From Fragilaria crotonensis (lineage: Eukaryota; Bacillariophyta; Fragilariophyceae; Fragilariales; Fragilariaceae), in NCBI GenBank assembly GCA_022925895.1, contig JAKSYS010000013.1, forward strand, positions 186,001 to 250,000: DNA of 64,000 bases. The letters run 5' to 3'. A model generated the notes under the pieces. That model was not told the origin of the DNA. It saw only the letters and a program-made list of their open reading frames with translations, and did no database searches. Positions within the stretch are counted from its first letter, which is position 1, and each line of letters opens with the position of its first letter. This document shows positions 24,150 to 32,288 of the stretch, one piece after another. The position numbers and the translations under genes are program-made.

Positions 24150-24345
24150 GGATATTGTTACCAATATATTGTATTGGTTAGTACGACAATAACAATATAT
24201 TGTATTGTTGAATTCAACAATACCAATATATTGTATTGTTAAGCCTGACAATATCAATATATTGTATTGATACGGTTGACAATATCAATATATTGTATTG
24301 GTGAGTCGAACAATACAAATATATTGTACAATATATTGTACACTA
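24150..24345. repeat. Left subterminal palindromic repeats of the hAT element
   Basis: About seven copies of a near-palindrome centred on CAATATATTG(TATTG), spaced about 25-35 bp with unrelated spacers. hAT transposases usually bind such subterminal motifs to assemble the transposition complex. The dyad lies about 110 bp upstream of the transposase start, so it could also tune its expression. Confidence 0.85.
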
Positions 24346-24450
24346 CTCAAGTCTCGAGTCTCGAGTACTAGACCCTACTAGTATATTGGTAACAAGCCAC
24401 GTGAATTCTGCAGTTGTGGTGCACAATCATATCATCATATCCATTCAATC

Positions 24451-26187
24451 ATGTCAAGTTCACAAGCCCGTCGTCCAACAGTCCCGCCTGATAACAAGAA
24501 GGCGTGTCAGCTTTTCTTCGGTAAGGATCCAATTGTTGGCAAAGAACTAAATATGTGGAAGTGTAGCTGTGGAACAATTCGAAAACAAGACATCAAGGTT
24601 GGCTATACAAATCTCATGTCGCACATCCGACAGAAGCACCCGAACTACACGGAGGTGTTTAGCGTGTATCAGCAAGAAGAAAGCCAATCAGAAATGTCAA
24701 GTTTTGTTACTGGATATGGTACACCCTCCTCATCAGTGTCTGGGCAGACTACGTTGGACTACATGTTCGATACGGCATCCACTAATGTATTCAAGTGGCT
24801 CGAGTGGATTATCATGGATGAGCACGAATTGGCATTTTGCGAAAAGGATCTCACTAGGGGCAATTCAAAATTAGACCCCATCTCTGTCAAGACACTCAAG
24901 AAATACCTCTTCAAGGTGGTGAAGGCGGTAGAAAAAAAGGTATCTGCCAAGGCAATGTTTGCTACTTGTTTTGCCCTCGTATTTGATGGCTGGTCCGAAG
25001 CCTCAAGACACTTCATTGGTATGTATATTGTGTACCCTGCCAAGGAATACGATGCCGACCCTGTAATGAATTTGTTAGCCTTTGCACCTCTCCACGACGA
25101 GACAAACTTTACAGCGGAGAACCACGCAAACTTCATTGAGGCAACACTGAGATGGTACTCCTTGTCCGCAGATCGCCTTTTTTGTTTAATCGGTGACAAT
25201 TGCTCCACCAACAAGGCAACAGCAAACCGCCTTGGTGTCCCCCTTCTGGGCTGCCGAAGTCACAGGTTCAATTTATCTGTTGAGCAGTATTTGCGAAATT
25301 TCCTGGCAGCTGAATCGGAATTGGTTGGAAAGCTCATGTCAAAGTTGGCGACACTAAAACAGTCGGGCCGGTTGCGGATGATGACTGCACTGTGCCCAGT
25401 TAAGCGCAATGTTACACGATGGACAGGTGTACCGGATATGTTCCAGCGGTTCGAACGCCTCCTGCCAAATCTGAATCTTGACAGTAATGATGAATTGATG
25501 GACCTTGTTCCATCGGCAGCACAAAACAAGAATATCCGCGAACGCAAACAAGCATTGGCTGATTTTAAATCTGTGACAATTGCACTGCAGCGAATCGACA
25601 TGTCCATTAGGGAATCCGATGTTTTGTTTCGATCAATCATTGATGCCTACAAGGACTTCAACTTTGAAGGATATCTGGGAGCAAATAGCGATATCATCCA
25701 TGACAAACAATTGGAAACGGCCATTTTGAAGATACAATCGAACAAGGAGGACACCCTTACCGATCTTGAGAAAGGGGCCGTGGAGCCATTATTGCGTCCT
25801 ACTTTGATGTCACAGGATGCTGACAACATAGGAGGGGGAAGCGCTGCTGGCGAACATAACGATGCTCAACTGTCGTTTGCTGAGCGAGCGCTCAAGCGAC
25901 AACGTGTGCAAGACAAGACTGAAGGCAGCAAGTATGTCAACACGAGGTTTTTGCTTCCAACTTCGTGTGTGGTTGAGAGACTCTTCTCCCAGGCGAAACG
26001 AGTATTTAGTCCTCACAGGCGCAGGTTGAATACAAAGACGCTAGAGGCCCTGCTTTTTCTCAATCAAAACCGAGAGCTATGGAATTTGTCTACAGTTGCA
26101 TCGGTTGTGAATGAAAGGGACGCGGCAGAGTCGGATGACGAGCAGGATGATGAAGCCGAGGACAACCAGGAGGATCAGTTTTGGTAA
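24451..26187 (+). CDS. hAT transposase (BED finger, hATC dimerisation domain)
   Basis: A 578-residue intact frame. A BED-type zinc finger occupies about residues 15-65 ('MWKCSCGTIRKQ' ... 'NLMSHIRQKHP'). The RNase-H core includes 'FATCFALVFDGWSEASRHFI' near residue 170 (first Asp) and 'RLFCLIGDNCSTNKATANR' near 245 (second Asp) with 'LLGCRSHRFNLSVEQYL' after it. The hAT C-terminal dimerisation segment is at about 495-550 ('YVNTRFLLPTSCVVERLFSQ' and 'RRRLNTKTLEALLFLNQN'). A Glu/Asp-rich tail closes the protein. It should excise and reinsert its own element and may mobilise deletion derivatives nearby. With no frameshift and both subterminal arrays present, this is the best candidate here for a still-active transposon. 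Confidence 0.92.
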   Translation: MSSSQARRPTVPPDNKKACQLFFGKDPIVGKELNMWKCSCGTIRKQDIKVGYTNLMSHIRQKHPNYTEVFSVYQQEESQSEMSSFVTGYGTPSSSVSGQTTLDYMFDTASTNVFKWLEWIIMDEHELAFCEKDLTRGNSKLDPISVKTLKKYLFKVVKAVEKKVSAKAMFATCFALVFDGWSEASRHFIGMYIVYPAKEYDADPVMNLLAFAPLHDETNFTAENHANFIEATLRWYSLSADRLFCLIGDNCSTNKATANRLGVPLLGCRSHRFNLSVEQYLRNFLAAESELVGKLMSKLATLKQSGRLRMMTALCPVKRNVTRWTGVPDMFQRFERLLPNLNLDSNDELMDLVPSAAQNKNIRERKQALADFKSVTIALQRIDMSIRESDVLFRSIIDAYKDFNFEGYLGANSDIIHDKQLETAILKIQSNKEDTLTDLEKGAVEPLLRPTLMSQDADNIGGGSAAGEHNDAQLSFAERALKRQRVQDKTEGSKYVNTRFLLPTSCVVERLFSQAKRVFSPHRRRLNTKTLEALLFLNQNRELWNLSTVASVVNERDAAESDDEQDDEAEDNQEDQFW

Positions 26188-26534
26188 CGCAGTCAGATGT
26201 TGTAAGCCGTATCCTACATTCTATATTATAGTAATCCACCATTACATTTAACTCCGAGATAATTATACATATACAGTTGACGATTGATTAACAATAGAGG
26301 AGGCGAGTAAAAAGCTGAGGTGCCGTCAACTTAGTCCGAATTGTATGCCTCAGAAGTCGTCGGAGCCCCTCCGAGGTTAATACGCTACTTGTAGTACTGC
26401 AAGCTGCGAGTACGATTCATGTTGCAATCCACTGTAGTAGTACGATGTACGTAGAACGTAGAATGTGTGGCACACTAAGCATAGTACAGTACTACAGTAG
26501 TAATAAACACGATGTCACATAGACAACATATGTA

Positions 26535-26790
26535 TATATGTATTGCAATATATTGCAATATATTGTGGACAATACAATACAATATATTGTATTGTTGGAT
26601 CAAAATATTGCAATATATTGTATTGTTCGTGAGGAATATTGCAATATATTGTATTGGCGTTTATGGATATTGCAATATATTGTATTGCTGGCAACGAATA
26701 TTGCAATATATTGTATTGCTGGGTACGGATATTGCCATATATTGTATTGTAAAATCACGAACCAACAATACAATAACAATACTATTGTGC
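26535..26790. repeat. Right subterminal palindromic repeats of the hAT element
   Basis: About eight copies of ATATTGCAATATATTGTATTG or close variants, separated by short variable spacers, form the mirror partner of the left array. Open frames rich in Ile, Tyr and Cys across this stretch are a by-product of the repeat, not genes. Confidence 0.88.
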
Positions 26791-26796
26791 GCATCC

Positions 26797-27689
26797 CTGG
26801 AGGTTCCGGAATTTCGGCTCTTTTACCTATATAAGTGTCTACTACTGGCTACGGATACTAATTCTACAACTTCGTTCGTCACGCCGGACAAATATTCCAC
26901 GTTCCATCACTTCAAATGTCCGGATCATTAGGTACATCAATCTCATGACGTGACAAATTTTGAGCTGCAACTAAAGAACTTGAGATTAGACTATGCGACA
27001 ACGGAATCGACGTTTTATGAAAATCCTACTTAAGGATATTCGACATTTGAAGTGTCGGCAGCCGTTGTCTCAAGAGCCAATGGCTCAAGAGCCATTGGCT
27101 CAAGAGCCGTTGTCTCAAGAGCCAACGGCTGAACAACAGCCCCCGGCGAAGTCAAACTCAAGAACACACGTTTTGTGTGTGTCATAGAGCTCGTCCTCAA
27201 AAGTGCTCGCACTTTATGTCATACCACTAGGAGACGTAACGCATACGCATACCATCGACCTTAGATGACCTGTCATTTTTTTCCGTTCCCCGTGTGGCGA
27301 GTTCTCATTTAAAGAAAACACGTTCCTCGACTAGTTGGACGAGGTAAATTGGCTCTTGAGCCACTGGCTCTTGAGCCACTGGCTTAAGCCAATGGCTCAA
27401 GAGCCAGTGGCTCAAGAGCCAATGGCTCAAGAGCCAACGTCTTTTTGAATATCCCTACATAGTACTAGTTCATCCAAGACATTGAATCGATGTCGTACTT
27501 GTCATAACAAACGAAGTTAAACAACAGTTCCAAAATAAAGCACGGTTTTAATTATAGTGTATCAACAGAAGATATTCTATCATTTTGGAAACGTGGAATT
27601 ATTTAGATGTTTGTCGAACAAATTTCTGGTAGATAATCTGCGTAAAAGGTACGAGACACATAAAAGAGCCGAAATTCCGGAACCTCCTG
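26797..27689. mobile_element. 893-bp inverted-end element abutting the hAT right end
   Basis: The left end CTGGAGGTTCCGGAATTTC (26797 on) matches the reverse complement of the right end (27661-27689) over 27 uninterrupted bases, after a mismatch at base 2. The left end overlaps the last three bases of the hAT right terminus (…CATCCCTG). The right end is followed directly by GCCGCGGG, the same 8-mer that precedes the hAT left end. No protein is encoded. The interior holds large GGCTCAAGAGCC palindromes. A related copy is at 13929-14722. Confidence 0.75.
27055..27434. repeat. GGCTCAAGAGCC palindrome clusters
   Basis: At 27066-27132 the 12-bp phrase CTCAAGAGCCAA(T/C)GG is repeated five times. 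At 27351-27434 three copies of GGCTCTTGAGCC-type units are followed by inverted units, so the segment folds into one long hairpin centred near 27388 (GGCTTAAGCC). Both clusters lie inside the 26797-27689 element and may be its transposase-binding or foldback parts. Confidence 0.85.
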
Positions 27690-27699
27690 GCCGCGGGCG

Positions 27700-28500
27700 T
27701 TCTGTGTGAAAGCCGGGTTCGCACGAAACGCAACAACCGAGTTTGTGTATGAAGTGCTACGTAATTAGAACTCGGACTAAATGGGACCAGACATGGGACG
27801 GTGTGGTACTACAGTATGCTGTGCCAATGGAGTACAATGCGAGTTGCGGTGCGCGGGCAGGCGGCTATTCTTGTCTTCGGAACTCATCTGATTGTCACCG
27901 ATAACCGCATCCGATAGATAAGCTCGTCGTTTGATCCGAGACGGCGAATCGTAGCATCCGAACGAAACGAGCGCCTGCCTTTCTTTCACGAGCCGCGCGG
28001 CATGTCTGTCGAGTGCTTCTTGCGGTTTTTTGGCCCATTTGCTCATGGCGGCAAATTTGTTCGACGAACGAAGTGACAAGCGACAAACGAGACGACTGAT
28101 ACACATGATACCTTTAGTACATTTTTAACGCAACTACATTCAACGCCTGATTTCTTTTACACTTATTCATGTCAGTATAGTATACATAAAATGCTCTCCG
28201 ATTCTGCGGTTTTGTGGTTATTTCTAGGGAGTACGCCTGTAAGGACCATATTTCACGTTTTCACAGAACAGAACGGGACGTCCGTTCTGCCGAAAACGTT
28301 TCGTTCACTGCAAGCACCGGCCTTATTACTGGCGAGAGTACCAGCACAGCCTCCATGCACAAGTGCACAGTACCGGTACTCACCATCGACTTTCAAGGGG
28401 AAACTTGGGAGTTTCAAACTTCGATACTTCGACGTGCATTTTTTTGTATGGACACCATGCTGAAGAACAAAAATCGAACCTAAAATTAATTGGTTATGCG
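27700..28500. other. Right arm of the hAT island, no gene
   Basis: A 109-codon minus frame at 27777-28106 has no recognisable domain. The stretch mostly corresponds to the mirrored counterpart of 22811-22965, with an extra roughly 450 bp inserted between matching blocks. Confidence 0.5.
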
Positions 28501-28920
28501 CCCTTGGAAACTTGGAAACTTCGATCGAAATATTTTTGTATGGACACGGCCTGAGCATATGTAATTGCAGGACAGGTACTCGAGTACAGTACTGCAGCAC
28601 TGCAGCTCGCCTCTCTACTGTATATATATTCATTTATGAATGCACATCAAAGTAATGTTCTGCCCTGGGAATATCCTTTTTACTGTGCTTTGTTGTACTT
28701 CAGTACCAGGTATTAAGAGTACGTATCGCCTGTCGAGCTACAGTGTCGAGAATCCTGTGATTGATATCATCCACAGATCGCAGTTCGCATCTTCTCACGT
28801 TCGCACCTGATGTCGACGATCACAAATCACAACTTGTAACTTGCAACACGCAACGCAGCTGTGAAGTTGGAATAAGGAAGTGCTCGATTGAAAGGTAACT
28901 GTGATCGAGAATACAGGAGT

Positions 28921-29581
28921 ATGAATTATCATTCCATCCCCATGGCATCTCCTCAGGATAATGACGAGGACAAACATAACTTTATCGAGCCGTCAAATTC
29001 CAATCCTGCGGCTCGTTTCAGTAATATGGCCTACACTGCATGTGCTGACACTTTGCAGAGAAGAGGTACTAGTACCTTTGCTAAAGTTGCCATGACTCTC
29101 CTTCGCCATTATCGTAACTGTGGCGGTCTTCCTCCTCGTCGGCAGTGGTTCCAGCAACATCGACGCTGCGGAACATGAGATTCCTATGCTGGGCTTTAGT
29201 GGCGTCGCCTCATGTACCTTCGATGAGTGCTTCAGTACCAATTGCAATCCTGAAGTTGCACCCTTCACCTGTCTCTTCCACAACGGCGGTCCCCACGGTG
29301 GATGCAGCACTCTCCCCTGGATCATTGGGACATGCGACAAACAGTGTGATTTGAGTACCTGCAAGTCCATCGAAATTCCAACCGATACGGATTCGTGCGA
29401 ATCCATCGCTTGCGACAAGGACTGGTGCCATCAGGGACAACTCTGTGGACCACTCGTTCCCTACCAGTGCACAGAAGGTGCGTCCACTTTTGGATGCAGT
29501 GCCGATCCACTTCAGTGGACTCTCAGGACCTCCGATACGACGTGTGCGGCGTGCTGTGATGTATCCACATGTGGAGAATAA
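28921..29581 (+). CDS. Cys-rich, membrane-anchored hypothetical protein (one frameshift)
   Basis: The frame from ATG 28921 gives a hydrophilic, acidic N-terminal part of about 57 residues ('MASPQDNDEDKHNFIEPSN'). Near 29090-29096 the reading moves one frame to a strongly hydrophobic stretch ('FAIIVTVAVFLLVGSG') and then a domain of about 140 residues with roughly 20 Cys, ending at the stop 29579-29581. The predicted form is a type II single-pass or signal-anchored protein with a disulfide-rich outer domain. The second frame has a stop just upstream of the hydrophobic stretch, so either a base is missing or extra, or a short splice event exists; I see no convincing intron. Family not recognised. 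It converges with the LRR gene, another single-pass protein with a Cys-rich tail. Confidence 0.6.
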
Positions 29582-29754
29582 GAAAAGGCACTTGCATGTG
29601 GGATCTACACGGAGAGCATGAAATGCAATATTGAATTGCCTAAAAAACATTGCATGTCAGTGAACAGGAGTGATCTTCGTCCACTCCAGCATCTCTGTCT
29701 CCGCTCTACTTCTATCCGCGGCATTGACCTCCTGGGCAATGGACTTTACTTTCT

Positions 29755-30075
29755 GAGCCCGTCTCCATATAATTTCATGAAAAATACAGCAATACACAGT
29801 TTCATACACGTTTACTGATGCTGATATATAAACTCATTCACGATTGCATTGTTGTGCAAACCTCGCGCGTCATGTATTCTCCATATCGTTTCATGAGGAA
29901 AACAGCAAGACACAGTTTCGACGTTTGCTGCTGCGTATAACCTCGATTGTAGTGTTGTGCAAACCTTTGGTGTCAGGTATTCATGTATTGTTTCATTCAT
30001 TATCACATGCATTATTTCCTCCTGCGTCGATTTTCCCGCGCTGATTCATCATTGCGTTGTCGTGCAAACCTTTCG
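29755..30075. repeat. Tandem repeat, ~105-bp unit, between convergent genes
   Basis: The phrase TTGTTGTGCAAACCT or a close variant recurs near 29848, 29952 and 30055. CTCCATAT(A/C)(A/G)TTTCATGA, followed by an AACAGCAA-ACACAGTTTC-like block, recurs near 29764 and 29878. It lies in the shared 3' region of the Cys-rich and LRR genes. No coding potential. Confidence 0.75.
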
Positions 30076-30167
30076 CACGCATTGTTACATTCCGTGTTGC
30101 TTACGAGTGCGACCATGTGTTTATCATTGGATGCGGATCATCATCGGTGAAAGCCAAACTCTTCGCT

Positions 30168-32288
30168 TCACCGGAGGAACACTGGAGGCGTTTCTTCGTA
30201 GTCTTCATTGAAGTCATAGTAGTGCATTCCGGAAAACCCATCTTGCCATTTGGGATCGTACTGCGAGAGACGGTCATCGGTGTTGCAAGGCTCTGGATCA
30301 TTGTCGTTACAACAAAATTTGCAGCAAGTGCAGTTCACTTCAGGCATGCTACGAGTACCATCCGCAGCAAGCAAGGCTTTGCAGTCTGCAGTCACTCCAA
30401 ACGCGGGCTGGAGACTGCAAAAGGGATCCAAACTCCCAGTGATGTTGTTATGATCCAACAACAAAAGCCCTGTTTTCCGGACAAGAGAATCATAGCATGT
30501 GGGTTAGTTCCAAGAAAAGTGTTCCAAGCATCTCTCGATAAAGAAGTACGGAACGTACACAAATTGCTGGCGTGGTCGAATTCTGCAGGCAACATGCCCT
30601 CCAATTTGTTCCGATTCAACAAGAGGTAGAGCAAACTCGACATGTCCGTGAGGCCCGATGGAATCTCGCCCGTCAGCTCATTGTTGTCGAGGTCCAACAA
30701 AACAAGTTCATCCAAATCTTCCAACCAAACCGGAATCGCTCCGGTGCGGAACGAGTGCTTGAGACTCAAGTCATGCAACTTTTCAAGGTTTTGGTAGGTG
30801 TCAGGAATTTGGCCCTGGTCAAACGACGTGTCCGCCATGAACAGATACCGGAGCTTCGTCAAGTCGCCAAGGAAGTCGGGCATTGTTCCCGTGAAATCGG
30901 TTGACGTGATATCCAGATGAGCCAAGTCCGTAAGATGTGCGACACTTGAGGGAAAGGGAATGCCGGCGATGGGGTTCCTGTGTATAGTCAACATCTGGAC
31001 TTTGTTGCCCTCTGGAATTTCGTCCGGAAACTCACTAAACTTGTTACTATTGACATCCATGACCAACAAACTATCCAAATTCATAAGATGAACTGGGACA
31101 GTGCCCTCAAAGTCATTGTTACTGATGTCGAGATGTTCCAATTGTTCGAAACGGTCCAGAAATGCGCCGTTGATGTCTTGCGCGAAATTGTTCCGTTCCA
31201 AGTACAAGTGCTTCAATTTGACCAGCTCTTCCAGGACGACTACGTCGCCGGATATCTGGTTCCCATCCAGCGCCAACTCCTCCAAGTTGGTAAGTTCGGA
31301 CAAAGAAGCAGGAAGGACCCCGGTCAGTATGTTTTCAGATAGTTTCAATGCTGTCAAGGCAGTCCACGCTCCAATCCAGTCAGGGATGGTGCCTGATATC
31401 GTGCTGCAACCCTGGACATTGAAGGTAACGAGATTCGACAGGGACCGATACTCTTCTGGTATGGTGCCGCTGAGAGCAGTTCCTTCAACGTTGAGTTCTC
31501 TCAATTTTGTTAGCGATCCGAGTTCTTCTGGAAGTGAACCCGAGAGAGCAACAAACGAAAGCCTAAGATACTCCATGTCTGTCAAAAGTCGGAATTCTGA
31601 TGGAATTGTTCCGGACAACCCATCGAGGCTGTCTAAAGGTGAGAAACAAATCATCGGTCAGCGCACAATCATCTGGTATGGGAGACAGGATTACGTGCGG
31701 CACACAGCGCATGGTAGCTACGCTACTGAGGATGGAGCACTTACAAATCTCAAGGCGGTTGATGCGCCCATCAGAACCGCAACTTGCACCTTGGTACTGG
31801 ATAGGAGAATCCTCATCGGTGCTTTCCATATTCCAGTTGCAAACATCAGTTACAGGATCGATGAAGCCAAGGTTTAAAGCCCAATCATCGCCATGTGTGC
31901 TGTAATAGAACACAGCCATGGTGTATGTTTCGGTCCATTTGACAGCAGATTCTCCTGGCGAAGGACGCGATGAGTAGCGCGCCATGAACGTAGCTGCTTT
32001 AGATTGTGGACTCCCTCGCACCGAAAGTGATTCCGTTGAACTAATTTGGTTGGAGATAAGATACGTACGGACTTCTTGCTCACTGTATTGAGAGGTTTGT
32101 TTTGTGGTCAAGGCGATTGTGAGGCCCACGATGAGTGCTAGCGATGCGACACCAACGATGACAAGGAGTGGGATCCAGTAGGCTCTCTGTCGGGGTTGAT
32201 TTCGTTTCTCCAATGTCATCGTGAGGTTGGGTTCGCCTTCAACTGGAAGGTCCTCAAGTTGAGAGGGTATAGTGTGATCACCGCCCAT
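30168..32288 (-). CDS. Membrane-anchored leucine-rich-repeat protein, two introns
   Basis: Exons 32288-31745, 31632-30559 and 30469-30168 join into 639 codons. The introns are 31744-31633 (112 bp, GTAAGT...TTTAG, phase 1) and 30558-30470 (89 bp, GTACGT...ACAG, phase 1). The lengths sum to a multiple of three and the LRR pattern runs smoothly across both junctions. Residues 1-36 are cytosolic, a transmembrane helix lies at 37-61 ('AYWIPLLVIVGVASLALIVG'), then a cap with 'VFYYSTHGDDW' and 'DVCNW', then about 14 plant-type LRRs with 'L-x-G-x-I/L-P' motifs, and a Cys-rich tail ('NCTCCKFCCNDNDPEPCN'). Type II orientation with an extracellular LRR domain is expected. Such LRR proteins are expanded in pennate diatoms; the ligand is unknown and no kinase is attached. 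Confidence 0.9.

Larger units (their letters stand above)
22966..26799 (+). mobile_element. hAT-superfamily DNA transposon
   Basis: The left end CAGGGATGCGCAACAATA at 22966 matches the right end, which reads in reverse complement CAGGGATGCGCACAATAG and closes at 26799. CAGGGATG is a classic hAT terminus, as in Ac. The tandem duplication creates a second left end at 23777 that has lost one G, so the functional element may be 23777-26799 (3,023 bp) or 22966-26799 (3,834 bp). The 8-mer GCCGCGGG precedes both left ends. It does not follow 26799, but it does follow the adjoining element at 27689. The element contains an intact transposase (24451-26187) between arrays of CAATATATTG-type subterminal repeats. 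Confidence 0.85.
21793..28547. repeat. Long decayed inverted arms flanking the hAT island
   Basis: Positions 21793-21837 match the reverse complement of 28503-28547 at 44 of 45 bases. Further in, 22811-22965 (starting GGCCGGTGCTTACAG) matches the reverse complement of 28322 down to about 28195, and again about 27740-27690 (sharing CACAGAACG and GCGGG), with gaps. The order of the matching blocks is mirrored, so they look like one pair of arms more than 1 kb long that has decayed and been interrupted. The hAT transposon sits in the centre. No other function is visible in the arms. Confidence 0.7.

Noticed and set aside
24150-26790. Regularly repeated CAATATATTG units resembling a CRISPR array
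   Set aside because: The units are near-palindromic, spacers vary strongly in length, they flank a hAT transposase on both sides, and the genome is eukaryotic.
26512-26931. 139-codon frame rich in Ile/Tyr/Cys
   Set aside because: It is a read-through of the palindromic subterminal repeat.
27777-28106. 109-codon minus frame with basic composition
   Set aside because: No domain, located in the decayed inverted arm of the hAT island, and not preserved in the mirrored copy.
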